64,000 bases of DNA. Origin: Blasia pusilla. Lineage: Eukaryota; Marchantiophyta; Marchantiopsida; Blasiales. The notes beneath the pieces are model-generated. The model was not told where the DNA came from. It made no database searches and was given only the letters and a program-made list of their open reading frames with translations. The translations under genes and the position numbers were made by a program. Shown here in pieces: positions 1-10,394 of the stretch (position 1 is the first letter of the stretch; every line of letters starts with the position of its first letter). The stretch spans positions 14,012,001 through 14,076,000 of the forward strand of contig CM114275.1 of NCBI GenBank assembly GCA_050084515.1. The letters run 5' to 3'.

Positions 1-323
1 ACAATTTGGGATCCAGCTTCATCCCACACAAACCTATCCTTCTTCGACCTCCTCTGTCCCCGGTTGAAAAATTCCTTCTTGTTCAGTTTGCTGGCATTCT
101 CTACACCACCACTGTTCTTCTCTTTTCCCTCCGCTTCTTTCTCCTTTGACGCACCCTCATTCTCTTTCGAGTCGTCAGCTAGTTTCTTCTCGTCACCTTC
201 CTCGGGAAGAAGATAAGCGTGCAAGCCCTGCAGGATGTGGATAGAAATCCGCGAGACGGTCGCTAGGAAGCTGGTGAGTACCAGCACCACTACCAGCACC
301 CCAACACTCAGGTAGGGAACCAT
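1..323 (-). CDS. N-terminal part of an unrecognised membrane-anchored protein
   Basis: An open frame starts at an ATG whose complement lies at 321-323 and stays open for 107 codons to the window edge. Residues 1-22 are strongly hydrophobic (MVPYLSVGVLVVVLVLTSF) and look like a signal anchor or transmembrane segment. A short linker ending LHAYLLPEE follows, then a charged Lys/Glu/Asp-rich stretch, then a basic patch (FFNRGQRRSKKDRFVWDEAG). The hydrophobic start with no in-frame stop across all 107 codons argues for a real gene rather than chance. I do not recognise the family. The protein probably sits in a membrane with its charged tail in the cytosol, but that is inference. The frame runs off position 1, so the C-terminus and any introns are outside the window. 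Confidence 0.6.
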   Translation of the reverse strand, partial: MVPYLSVGVLVVVLVLTSFLATVSRISIHILQGLHAYLLPEEGDEKKLADDSKENEGASKEKEAEGKEKNSGGVENASKLNKKEFFNRGQRRSKKDRFVWDEAGSQI

Positions 324-1377
324 ATAAAAAAAATTGCAAGAACCCTGATGTGCAGCCAGGAAATCTCCGGCACTTCTCAACCAGTCTCGCGGTTGTGGTA
401 TGCAGTCCAAATCAAGCTCAGTTCGTCAGAATCTGGAGAGACACTTTTTTCACAGAATTTCTATAACTTCCTCGATGGAACACAAGGGAGATAAACAAGG
501 CGCTACAAATCTAAAAGTCAGCTGTTATTTTTATGCAAGACCACAACCTCACATGTCGCGTACCAAAAATGATTGCACGAGCTTTATTCCCAGAGAACAT
601 ATCGCATTGATGAAGAGGAGAGGAGAAACAAGAGCTTGGAATCTGGGACAAACCCGTCTAAAACCTGTCTGTTTACCACTGGAACAGTCAACTCCAGACC
701 CTTGCATACATCAAACGGATGAGGTTAAAGATCCCTCGGAATCTCCTCCCTAGAACCCACCACTTTGATCCAAAAGCAGCCGACAATCAATCAGTACATC
801 CCTCACAGAAATTCTTCCCCTCCTCTTGCACATTGCCAGGTCTGAAGACAAAACCTTGGATCTTCCTTCTGCACGCTGTCGATTACTAGCATGGGCTTAA
901 TCAGAGGCGCTTTCTTAATCGGTAGCCTTTCGTGTCACACACCACCAGCAATATCAGTTTGCAATTCCCTCGTTCAAAATACAAGAAAAACGATCGGATT
1001 CTTCGGCCACTCTACATGCGTCTTCCAACTGCTCTCTCTAAACCCTGAGATTTTGATCCTCCCGTGAGGAACACTTAGGGTTTGCTTGAGAATGCTGTCC
1101 GACGTCGGACTCGGATTAACAGATCACCAATGTACAATCTTGGACCGTCCTCGAACCCAAATGTGGAATTTATCGCAAAAAACGAGTTTATTTTCTATTC
1201 TATTTACAAACCACGATGGGTTATTGGTTTCAATAGCCGAGACTATTTCATATGCATGAATATATTTTAAATTTTATTTCATAATGTTAAAAGGGTGCTC
1301 GAGCCAAGGATGTAATAATATATAGACTTTCTTATATAAAAACGTTGAATATTCTATTAATAAGGGTTTTTTTATAC
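324..1377. other. 5' flank of the membrane-protein gene; no gene seen
   Basis: This should hold the promoter and 5' untranslated region of the minus-strand gene ending at 323. Short open frames at 400-753 and 1082-1270 have no recognisable domain and no supporting signals. The stretch becomes AT-rich after about 1150. No RNA gene or transposon end was identified. Confidence 0.4.
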
Positions 1378-1455
1378 AAAACATTACCTCAGCAAGAAAA
1401 TGAAATTTCATTCACCTTAGGATCACCTTTCATTTTCTTGCTGAGGTAATGTTTT
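1378..1455. repeat. Perfect 28-bp inverted repeat with a 22-nt loop
   Basis: The left arm at 1378-1405 (begins AAAACATTACCTCAGC) is the exact reverse complement of the right arm at 1428-1455. The loop is 1406-1427. A perfect 28-bp stem with a short loop would form a very stable hairpin. It lies in AT-rich sequence to the left of the Helitron remnant. It could be the fold-back end of a mobile element or a young small-RNA precursor; the sequence alone does not decide. Confidence 0.85.
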
Positions 1456-1999
1456 GATCATTTATCATGAGAGAATGTCGGAATAGGCAAGTAAATTCCA
1501 AAATTTTATAAGGATTGACCTTAAGATTGGACAAATAGGGAATTGAAATTTACATAAAGCAAATGGCAAGTCGGAGTCCAATGCAATTAATGGGATACAT
1601 GAAATAAAAACCTAACTTCGATATTCTTCCCAATGACAATTTCAACGTTTACGTAATGTTGCATGAATCCACAAATCACCAATCTAGTCATGTTTGCTTG
1701 TCCCTATGACCCATTTATTTTCAGAAGAGCATAATTGGTGTACCAACCTTCAAACATAAACGATGTGGACGTCATCCAAAAGGCAAAAATGAGTTGAGAA
1801 ATTCAATGGGATATATATGTGACTCATCCACTCATTTGGAACAGAATCGATGTTAGGGTAAGTATGTTCCGATACACAATATATTATAAATTAGTTTTCG
1901 GAAGTAACAATTAATCAGTATCCAAATCTCAAAAAAAGAGTTTCCAAAAGAAAATATGTAGAATAAGTATTACTTGCTCAATAAACTGAGACATGATGT
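1456..1999. other. AT-rich intergenic sequence, nothing recognised
   Basis: AT-rich sequence without an open frame or recognisable repeat. It lies between the hairpin and the Helitron helicase remnant and may belong to the same decayed element. Confidence 0.3.
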
Positions 2000-2960
2000 A
2001 TATATTTATATCATCAACATCTCTATTTCTCAGTGTCAAAATCTCTCAAGAAGTCAATGTTAGGGAATTGGCTAGGAGAATTTTCATAGATAAGATCAAG
2101 AAGATCATATATGTTATTACTATTAGTAACCATTTGAGATGATACAAGTCTACAATATGAATTCTTCTCCCAAATGAGGATGCAAAGGTACACAATCCTC
2201 TCCCACCTCTAATAACCAATTAGCGAAGGCTTGTTGATGAGCACACATATAACCTTCCATCCTTTAAACTTGCATATTTGTTATTAACTTCATCACCTTT
2301 AGATAAGATCATGGAGATGATCTCCGTATAATGGCTTTGATGATTTGTAGATGATCCTTATGACAAACAATAGGCAAGGCTTGACAAATGTTACCATCAA
2401 ATATCACGACTTTTATGCCAAATGGTATTTGTTGTAGATTAGTAAAGACCACTCCCATACTGTTTAGTAACGTGCAATCCTCTGCCTCAAATACATGATG
2501 ATGAGTCATAGAAGCTTCATCTCGTATTTTGAGCATTAGGACGTGGATTATGTGCACCCCATCACTATGACCAATAAAGTACAAATCATTCAGGAAGGAA
2601 ATTTAGAATTCATAGTACGTGAAGATATTAACATATATGTAATCACAAAATTTTATATAATGTTTAAGAAATGCTAACTTGTATGTAGAAATCTTATAAA
2701 TATTGATGGGACTCTTCAAGCGTGAAAGCATTGTACGTCCTTTATCTAACAAGAGAGTAACTATTATAGATGATGCCACAACCAATGCTATATCTCTTGC
2801 ACTTTGCACACTTGCAAGAAAAAGATTCTCTAAAAATATCTTTCCTATTCCACTTGGACCATTGATGAAGAATAATCTAGGATTTGGTGGAGCATTGGTG
2901 CAATTTTGATCAATTTCACTGTGTAGCAACCCAAATAAACCATTGTCCTTCATTCAAACT
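2000..2960 (-). pseudogene. Decayed Helitron-type PIF1 helicase
   Basis: The minus strand encodes pieces typical of the helicase of Helitron rolling-circle transposons. The first piece (2953-2603) carries a Walker A loop as GPSGIGKIF, where the usual final Thr is Ile, followed by ALVVASSIIVTLLLDKGRTM, which matches the strand after the P-loop in PIF1-like proteins. The next piece (2584-2309) carries a Walker-B-region equivalent, IFDGNICQALPIV, normally GGDFRQxLPVV. Further down, FANWLLEVGED resembles the FAxWLLxIGxG motif. Frames are interrupted by stops and a frameshift near 2600. Rep nuclease and Helitron termini were not found, so this is an internal fragment. It abuts the truncated gypsy copy 2. 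Confidence 0.7.
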
Positions 2961-3044
2961 TGCTTCCCCCAATTGTACTTAATCATATAATTCCTCTATA
3001 TCATAGAATAGATCTTGCTCCTGTGAATATGAATGAGGAAGATG

Positions 3045-3164
3045 GCGCACCTCACAACATCATCAATCACAATGTACAGGTAATCCTACACGCACACTTT
3101 TGCCTACAAAACAGCAGCTAAGCTAGTGTTGATCCCTCCAAAGAGATCCAACACACAAATACCC
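3045..3164 (-). pseudogene. Start of the C5-MTase domain in copy 2
   Basis: Reverse translation shows VCVLDLFGGINTSLAAVL followed by DYLYIVIDDVV, matching motif I (DLFxGIxTGL, cofactor binding) and motif II of the methyltransferase in copies 1 and 3. Two in-frame stops are present. Homology ends near 3045. Confidence 0.65.
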
Positions 3165-3940
3165 TCCTATGGGATGCACCACCAAATCGGGGTGGTGTCC
3201 AAAGGGGTCACGATAGCACTCCTGGCTATCTCACGTTCCTCTGACTCGTCACGCTCTAGTGCAAACCCCTCACTCCATGCCGTCTACACATGCTCATCAG
3301 CTAAACGTTGAAGCTCTTCAGTGGAGCCCCACAGTGGCACCTCTCCTCCACGGAATGATGCGGCTACCATAACACTCCCCTCCCTAGAAGTGTCAGGCGC
3401 GGGGGTGTCCTCTACATGGACATGCCCCTCAATCAGGTTACAAGGCCAGGTGATGGCGTTGCTGAACGCGGCTAATTCTGCCATTTCTCTTGGCCGTTGC
3501 TCGATCACTCAATCCGTGAGTTGAACGTGTATGAAACTCCTCTCCGGTTATCCAACAACACAACATCTGGAGCAACCATGGCACGGTGGATCACGGATCT
3601 AGCGGGCATCTCCACCATCCTAGCAACCGCAATCTGCCGTGAATCTGAAATGGACGGCCTGAACATCGGCTCCAAGGGCACGTCCATCATCTCCTCTACA
3701 ATCATCTCTGAACGTGATGCATTAACACCATCTCCACTCTCACATAACGTAGCGGTCAGCCAGAAAACCTTGGCAGACGTACCTCCCAACGTCATAACAT
3801 CGAAAGCAGAAAATAACAGAGCACGGTACACCATCGTGGCCGCCCCCAACATCATACTCGACACATGCTCCTCCCGAGCATCAGCAATAGGAGTCGTTGC
3901 ACTCGCTTCTCCCATCGCCCTCCGTATCTGCACACCAACA
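3165..3940 (-). pseudogene. Protease-linker region of gypsy-MTase copy 2
   Basis: The frame at 3933-3505 begins QIRRAMGEASATTPIADAR, nearly identical to the equivalent stretch of copy 3 at about 39895. It continues to VVLLDNRRGV. The segment carrying the protease active site (LLDSGAQ in copies 1 and 3) is deleted here. The frame at 3508-3284 corresponds to the post-protease region. The fragment therefore lacks a working aspartic protease. Confidence 0.65.
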
Positions 3941-4190
3941 CCATCAACTCTCTGGAAACTCTAATCAGGACCCATCGATGGAGTCCTCATCGCCTTGGAC
4001 AACGTGAAAGATTGAGGAAGCCTGGTCTCTTTCTTGGCTTTCCCCCTCTATGGATCCAACTCCGCGGTGGCTCCACGTGTAACAACAACGACAGCCTCCA
4101 ACTAGACAGTCACGCACATCCATCCAGGATCCTCCATATCTGTGGCTGCTCCATAAGACGTGGATGCCACAGATCTGGCATTGAGTAACC

Positions 4191-5045
4191 TCAATGCCAT
4201 AGCGGCAATCTGCTATTGTAGGTGTTGTATCTGAGCAGCCATCCCAGCCTCACGACCGGCGTCTCCCTCAACGCGTCTAGGTGGTGGGACTTTACCTCCT
4301 CCACGGGAAACTCCACCATCCCCTCGAGCAAATAGAGCTCCTTGTCCCCCAACGGGACCGCCTGATGCACGACCTCTAGGCCCACTCAGACTGGCAACTC
4401 GCTCTGGTGCCCTCTCTGACCCTCGGTCCGGACATAACTCAGGGTGTAGGTTGAAACACTTGGGGCGTGTATGACCATACCTCTGACAATAGTCACACTA
4501 ATACACTCCTCGTGCATCACCATCTCCTCCTCCATATTGAGGCACGCTTCCATGACCTTGACGAGTGCAATCGCGTTGGTGATGGGCTCCACCACATGCC
4601 CAACAAATAATTGCAAGCGGTTGTTTTTGAGCCGCATATGAAGACGCAAGTCTCTATGGCACGGCCTTCCGGTATCCTCCTTGAGCTCGTGGTGCCATTG
4701 ACTTATCTTGGAATCCACGTTGATGCATTGGTGGTATAGGAAATCGTGACTACTCTCTCCTAGAACCCATGATGGCTACGCTCTCCTCTTCCATGTTGCG
4801 CTCAATTTTCCTGGCGGTCCTAAAAACATCTCTCAACATAGGTGAGGTGTTCATAAGAAGCACCCCTTCCGCACCCGTGTCTGCAGGTTTCGGTCGATCA
4901 TCGCGTACCATGGTTGGATAACCTGGAACTCTGTCACTCCCTGAGTGACGCTAATCAATCGGCGTACGGGAGTATAGGCCTTACGCAAACTCTCACTCGG
5001 ACACCTCTAGAAGTCGTGGATGCTCCGTAACTTCTTTGTTTGGAT
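4191..5045 (-). pseudogene. gag C-terminal half of gypsy-MTase copy 2
   Basis: Read on the minus strand this matches the gag of copy 3 after its middle: KLRSIHDF followed by PSESLRKAYT, the GVTE helix and the segment ahead of the zinc knuckles. At the position where copy 3 carries TAG (38877-38879), this copy keeps a CAG glutamine codon. Stops and frameshifts break it into pieces (4718-4386, 4385-4191). The role would have been nucleocapsid formation and RNA binding. Confidence 0.7.
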
Positions 5046-5079
5046 GCTCTGCAACTTGCTCGTACCCCTAGGTAGTTGT

Positions 5080-5392
5080 GGAAAACTGCTAAAGAAGCAT
5101 AACTGGTGGGAAACGGCTCTCACACTCACACTCACACACCGCCATGAAGAAACAAATTTGCAATGAGAGAATGAGTAGAGGCTGGTCCCCTTTCTCAATT
5201 ATATAGGGTATGTACAAGCAACCCTAACCCTAACCTTAACCATAGTCTCGAGTTAGACTAACTGTGATTAACTAACCCAAGTAAAGATAATCGCGTTTAA
5301 CTGACTAACCAAGATTAAGCTTCCCTACTTTGTGTGAGTACCAAATGTAGCAGTTCATGTGTCTCATGAGCTTGATTGTAATTCAATCTTCA
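5080..5392 (-). repeat. 3' LTR of the copia element
   Basis: On the minus strand, sequence after the AGGGGGATTA-type purine tract starts TTGAAGATTGAATTAC and runs to about 5080. It holds a TATA-like ATATAATTG near 5196-5205. The last 100 bp match 56895-57002, which defines the family LTR end near TACCTAG. A short run of telomere-like CCCTAA units lies inside at about 5221-5238. Confidence 0.65.
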
Positions 5393-5409
5393 ATAATCCC
5401 CCTGAAGCT

Positions 5410-5844
5410 CATATCGATATCTCTAACGCCTAAATCATTTCTAAACATCTCAAACTTATCTCTAGACAATGCCTTTGTAAAGATGCCAACAATTTGCTGA
5501 TATGTACTTATATACACAAGATCAATTTCTCATACAAGCACTTTCTCTCTAATAAAATGATAGTGCACCTCAACATGCTTTGTACGAGCATGAAACACAA
5601 GGTTATTAGCAAGTTTGATGCTACTAATATTGTCTGCATATATGACACTAAGTCCTAAGTTACTAACACCAATCTCAACAAGTAATCGATAAAGCCACAC
5701 CGCCTTACATGCAGCATTGGTTGCTCCTCTGTACTCAGCCTCTCTTGAAGATAAAGCAACTCTAGGTTGTTTCTTTGAAGCCCAACTTATAGTTGCGCTT
5801 CCCAAAGTAAATGAATAACCAGATGTGGAATGTCCATCACACAC
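5410..5844 (-). pseudogene. copia RNase H and C-terminus
   Basis: The frame contains DGHSTSGYSFTLGSATISWA, SKKQPRVALSSREAEY, SVIYADNISSIKLANN and HARTKHVEVHYHFIREKV, the canonical copia RNase H set with its D-E-D-type acidic residues. The C-terminal tail reads ALSRDKFEMFRNDLGV just before the purine-rich tract at about 5393-5405. The usual DIFTK reads GIFTK here. It would remove the RNA strand during reverse transcription. Confidence 0.85.
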
Positions 5845-5973
5845 GCTTCCTGCCCAATCAGCATCTGTGAATTCCTGTAATTGAAAACTCGGAGAAGGTT
5901 GAAATTAAAGCCCTAATTGAATAGATAATTTTACATACCGCATAATCCTCCTCACAACATCAAGGAGAGGTTT

Positions 5974-7048
5974 TCAAGGTGCTTGCACAAACTTGCTCAC
6001 TAGACCAACAACATAACTCAAATCTGGTCTGGTTATAATTAGATAGATTAAACTTCCAACCATGGGCCTGTACATTTTAGAATCTGCAAGCAGCTCTCCT
6101 TCATCCACTTTTAGCTTCACGCTCTGGTCCAACGGCGTAGCAATTGGCTTACAAGCCGTCATACCATATTCTGAAAGCATATGAAGAGTATATTGTCATT
6201 GTAGTGACCACATGCTCTCTCCAACCTTGATAAATTGAATACCAAGGAAGTACTTGAGTTCTCCCAAAATCCTTCATATCAAATTTTGCTTGTAACTTAA
6301 GCTTCACTTGTTGTACCATTTCTTCAGTACTCCCAATAATCAAGAGATCGTCAACATACAACACAATGAGAATCGTATGATCTTGTCCTCTCAAGACATA
6401 TAACGAAGAGTTAGAATCACATATCCTAAAACCCAACTCTTATAAGACGTATGTAATCTTGCCATACCAAGCTCTTGAAGCTTGTTTGAGCCCGTATAGA
6501 GCTTTCTTCAACCTGCATACGCGCAATGGAAACTTAGGATGCTCGTATCCAGGTGGTTGAGTCATATATACCTCCTCGTATAGCTCTCCATTCAAGAAGG
6601 CATTCTTGATGTCCATGTGATATAATCTCCACTTCTTACTTATTGCAACTGCAACCACTGTTCTCGTAGTCGCCATCTTTGCAACAAGGCTAAATGTTTC
6701 CTCATAATCGATGTCATATTGTTGTGCATAGCCCTTAGCCACCAATCTCGCTTTGTATCTGTTAATTGTACCATCTTGATTGCGTTTGATTTTGTAAATC
6801 CATTTGCAACCACTAGCTTTCTTATCGGAAGGTATATCAACCAGCACCCATGTCTGTTGATGTCTTAATGCAACAAGCTCTTCCTCCATAGCTTCAATCC
6901 ATTCGACTTTACTTGCAGCTTCTTCAAAACAACTCGACTCCTGTTCTTGAAGGGTATTCATCATACATGCATGATGTGTTGCAAGGAAACCTTCTTCTAT
7001 GAATATATGAACTGGATGTGTAACTTTACTTGCACTAGTAGAAAACAT
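5974..7048 (-). pseudogene. copia reverse transcriptase
   Basis: The segment begins with the conserved copia RT N-terminus: EWIEAMEEELVAL, TWVLVDIP, GCKWIYKIKRNQDG, RYKARLVAKGYAQ, then DIKNAFLNGELYEEVYM and LYGLKQASRAW. The catalytic motif appears as VLYVDDLLIIG in the next piece (6436-6149), and PLDQSVKL and GSLIYLIITRPDLSY follow in the third (6180-5974). These are hallmarks of plant Ty1/copia RT. A frame change after MKDFG and another near 6440 disrupt it. Confidence 0.88.
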
Positions 7049-7711
7049 GCAATTTTAAACCCATATGTTTGGGACTTATGTTACTATGAGTCATTTGAAT
7101 TACACTTAGTTACTCCTAAACTGGTCTATTGACTCGTGAGTTACTCACAAGATGGTTTAGTCACAAAAAGTTACCGGTGTAAACTTAGAGAGGAGAAAGA
7201 GTTTTGGATCAAGATGGGAAGACTAACCAAAAAGAAAGAAAAAATTATAAAGATAGAATTTTTTTCACACATCTAATTTGGCTTAAGACAAAATTTCATA
7301 TATTGTACTTTATTAATTATGGAAAAAATAATTTATCCCTTTTCCAATCCCCATCTTCTAATAAGTAAAAGAAAAAAAAGATTTTGATGTTTCTTTCCAA
7401 AAAGTGGGATTAAAATTTTCTCCCAATCTAACTTGAAAATTAAAAATAATTTAGAAAAAATATTTCTTCCATTATTTTAAAGAAAAAATCTTGTCCTATT
7501 AGCATACTATTATCCTTTTCCTTTTTTCCCAAAAGGCAAAGTAGTTAACTAAACTTTAAGTTGATTTTTCTCATAATTTTATTGGCATGAACCTTGAAAA
7601 AATAATTCAAAATTTTCACGTGAAAAAAGAGAATAAAAATGAAGGAGAATCCAAAAGACTTCATGTTTGAATTTGAGTTAATTATTTTTAATTCATTATT
7701 TAAAAAAATTA
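7036..7711. mobile_element. AT-rich insertion with a CACTA-like terminus
   Basis: Very AT-rich, non-coding sequence beginning CACTAGTAGAAAA exactly where the copia coding sequence stops. That is a common terminus of plant CACTA (En/Spm) transposons. The opposite terminus is not visible before the gypsy RT resumes near 7713, so the element is truncated or recombined. Repeated TTACTC/GAGTTACT words near the end resemble subterminal repeats. Family assignment rests on the terminus only. Confidence 0.45.
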
Positions 7712-8323
7712 ACCTAACACAATCTTCAAATGTATCTGATGCTCCTCCACCGTGTTACTGAACACCAAGATATCATCAATGTAACACCGAACAAAATCCA
7801 ACCTTGCTAGGATCCTGTCCATCACTCTCTGAAACTCGGTAGGTGCATTCTTCAACCCAAAGGGTAAGAATTTCTATTGGTACAAACAATCCTTGCCATG
7901 AGAGTTGACACCCCAAAATGTTGTCTTGGCCTTGTCACTCTCCCGAATCGGCAATTGATGGTATCCTGCCCGAAGATCCAAAGTATTGAAAAGCTTTGCC
8001 TGTCCCACCACATCAAAGATCTCCTCAGGTGTAGGCATGGCATACCTATCGACCTTGGTTTGCCGATTGATAGGACGGTAATCTTCACACATCCGCCTAT
8101 CCGTGTAGTTGCCATGCATATCCTTTTTAGTAGGCATGACAGTGGCTGATGAATACTCTCCATGCGACAACTCCACTAATCCAGCCTTCAAAAGGTCCAA
8201 CGTCCTACTCTGAATCATGTCCCTCTCCATATCACTATATCGGTAGGGACGACAGAAGATTGGCGTATCACTAGCCAAATCAATCCGTATACCAGGTCCA
8301 ACCAGAGCACCCAACTCCTTCAT
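7712..8323 (-). pseudogene. Gypsy reverse transcriptase, copy 1 (truncated)
   Basis: Sequence runs from MKELGALVGPGIRIDL through RPYRYSDMERDMIQSR, SSATVMPTKKDMHG, CEDYRPINRQTKVDRYAMP and FNTLDLRAGYHQLPI, the standard order of Ty3/gypsy RT fingers and palm. An in-frame TAG follows DCLYQ near 7871, then the FLPFGLKNAP motif and the catalytic box CYIDDILVFS near 7760-7790. Homology ends at HLKIVLG near 7713. Normal RT continues into connection and RNase H domains, which are absent here. Confidence 0.88.
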
Positions 8324-8464
8324 GCTAAAGGCAAAACAACTCCTATAAGCACGTAGGAACTATGTCAAGCGTCGTTTCTCACCTCCCGTAAGCTTGGGCC
8401 CAAGTAATGGCTCCCAAGTCTCCTCCACTGGCACACTAGAGGGAGAGGACGATGCCATTGGCTA

Positions 8465-8689
8465 CTACGCAACCCCCTCACAAGATGATACACCCTTAGC
8501 TACACCATCATCTGAGCAAATAACTCCTCCACCACCATAAGCAACCAACTCCACATGCCCAGCCATTACATCCCATTTACTCCAAGGATGCAAAATACTA
8601 CTCTCCTCGCCCCCAGCCGATGCCTCTACCGTCCGAGTAGCCATCGAGCTCATCACAAGGGATGAAAGATCCACAGACATAGTCCGAAG
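8465..8689 (-). pseudogene. Linker between MTase and RT, copy 1
   Basis: The frame (SSLVMSSMATRTVEASAGGEES, LHPWSKWDV) aligns with copy 3 at 42020-42150 (VALVSPMPTETVEALAGGE, HPWTSWDV). No known domain is visible. Its conservation between copies shows that methyltransferase and RT were joined in one polyprotein. Confidence 0.6.
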
Positions 8690-9665
8690 TCAACGCTGCT
8701 CGGCCAGACCAAGACTCAAAATCCAAGTCAAACAATTCAGGTCCATGGCCTGACCCAACACATGATGTCGTGAAGCCTCAGAAATGGAAGCAACCATTGT
8801 CACACAAGCAAATCCCATCGCACGCTCTCTCTCATCAGCGTTAGGCTCCACCAACTGTCGCACATGAGAATCCCATACAAGCCCGAGACCACCTTCCCTG
8901 TAGGCATGTGACGAGGGAAAACTCACAAATGTGGGTAGTGCCATCCTAGGTTGGCCCACACGATTCACCACTGCCATGGATGACCAATCAATAACCCTCA
9001 CCACTTGAGAAAGTCGCCCAATATCCAAGATACTATCCATTGTAAGGCAAGGATCCCGCTGCACTGCATCATATGCTCGACGTAGAACCTTCCTAGACAA
9101 CAAGTTTGTCCACCACAAGCGTGGACGATGTGCACGCGAGCCAACTCGCGCTGCATCCAACAACACCATTGGTCCAATCCAAGACTGCACCTCATGAACA
9201 CTCGCCATCATCCGGGTCCGAGTGTCACCCAACAATGGAACATTCTCTAGAATGTAAGCTGGAGCACCTGCCTGATGAACTTGAAGATGGCGTAACACTC
9301 GTAACATCTCCCAAAACAATCGAGAACTAGGGTCGTGTAATCCCTCACCACGACCAGCACGTGTATGACCCTGACATGGCCATCCAGCAATCACCAAATC
9401 CACAGGACCAGCCCTCTCAAGGTCCTGCGCCCCCAACAATGCAATGGGTGATGGCAAAGCACGCTGGTACCCACAAATAGCTGATGGCGGCAACAACTCA
9501 CGATATCTCCACATCAACTAACCAATATGTCGGGATGAGACTCTCTGGGCTGTCTCATCTCGCTCCACATATACACGTATCTCCGCACAAGAATACCGGC
9601 CTGAAACACTACAGCCAAACCAGTGCTAATCCCACCAAAGAGATCTAACACACAAATGCCGTCCG
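8690..9665 (-). pseudogene. C5-cytosine DNA methyltransferase domain, copy 1
   Basis: This domain would transfer a methyl group from S-adenosylmethionine to cytosine C5. Motif I is VLDLFGGISTGLAVVFQ near 9605-9650, then a motif-II region (RRYVYMWSE), a frameshift near 9520, and a 275-codon open frame (9517-8690). That frame has motif IV with the catalytic cysteine (VIAGWPCQGHTRAGRG), a segment typical of the family (SSRLFWEMLRVL), motif VI (YILENVPLLGD), motif VIII (RPRLWWTNLL), the C-terminal ERERAMGF motif, and motif X-like VLGQAMD. The WWTN form and short recognition region resemble DNMT3/DRM-like or phage-like enzymes more than DNMT1. It lies between protease and RT. The single frameshift separates motifs I-II from the rest, so this copy is probably dead. 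Confidence 0.9.
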
Positions 9666-9675
9666 GCGGATACTG

Positions 9676-10394
9676 TCATACAATGGGTGTAGTATCCAAA
9701 GGGGATAACCCAACTTGACCAGAAGTAGGAACCCGCCGTGGGGCCTGCTCTTCCTCGTGAGATATAACAGCCTCACACCAAGCCTCCTGCATTGGGCGAT
9801 CAGCCTCCTGCCTTAGTGCACTGCCTGAACTCCAAAGTGGCACATCCAACGATGAGGATGCCACTGCTGCAAAACTAGGAACTTCCTCTATCTCCTCATG
9901 CACAGGAGAATCCATAGCATAAACATTACCCTCCAAAAGTCTCCTGGCCAAGTGACTACTCCACTAAAACCAGCCACAGATGCTAACACTGTTGGGGAAG
10001 ACCCTCCTGGTCGAGCCCCATAAATACTCCTCATAGATCTATAAGACGCTGTCTCACTCCAGTAATCCATCTGAAAACCCATCGGGTACAATAGTGCTCC
10101 TCCAACTAGTACATCATACGACTCGGCTGATGTGACCACTGCAGGTTCTCCCAACCGAGAGCTATCAGTCGCATGATCTGGTCTCAACTGTACATAGAAC
10201 TTCTCCCATGTCATGAATTGAGACCTATCATTGGCTCCTCCAAGTGATGTTTGAATCTGGAATGGGCAAGGCTCAAGCTCTGACCTCCGAATACCCAAAC
10301 CAATACATGCCGCCTTTCCCAGCATCAAAGGTTGGGCACCAGAGTCTAACAAGACTCTATATGGTCTATACACATGTCCTGTAGGACTCACCAA
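9676..10394 (-). pseudogene. Aspartic protease and downstream linker, copy 1
   Basis: The frame from 10394 includes YRVLLDSGAQPLMLGKAAC, a retroviral-type aspartic protease active site (DSG). It continues with EPCPFQIQTSLGGAND, VQLRPDHATDSSRLGEPAVV and YDVLVGGALLYPMGFQMDYW, which align with copy 3 at 40340-40640. A frameshift near 9930 moves to the 9951-9676 frame, ending LDTTPIV immediately before the methyltransferase. The protease would cut the polyprotein. In both copies the methyltransferase directly follows this TTPIV end. Confidence 0.8.

Larger units (their letters stand above)
3045..5045 (-). mobile_element. Gypsy-MTase element, copy 2 (internal fragment)
   Basis: A minus-strand fragment of the same gypsy family as the near-complete copy at 35991-46319. 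From high to low coordinates it holds the second half of gag, the protease-linker region, and the first motifs of the DNA methyltransferase. Both ends are truncated: by the copia LTR region near 5045-5080 and by the Helitron remnant near 3045. No LTR is attached. It is useful as a third witness that the methyltransferase directly follows the protease region. Confidence 0.8.
5080..7035 (-). mobile_element. Ty1/copia retrotransposon, 3' half
   Basis: A minus-strand copia-type element with reverse transcriptase, RNase H, a purine-rich tract and the 3' LTR in order. The 5' half is absent: the coding sequence stops near 7035, where AT-rich sequence starting CACTAGTAGAAAA begins. Frameshifts near 6440, 6240 and 5960 make it a pseudogene. 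The 3' LTR occupies about 5080-5392. A piece of the same LTR recurs at 56895-57002. Confidence 0.85.

Noticed and set aside
400-753. 117-codon open frame upstream of the first gene
   Set aside because: No domain, ordinary composition and no supporting signals. It probably overlaps the 5' region of the minus-strand gene.
5221-5238. Telomere-type CCCTAA repeats as a chromosome end or interstitial telomere
   Set aside because: Only about three degenerate units, and they lie inside the copia LTR.
8690-9665. Methyltransferase as an independent host gene or bacterial contamination
   Set aside because: It is flanked in frame order by gypsy protease and RT in two copies on opposite strands, and lies in a plant-type transposon context.
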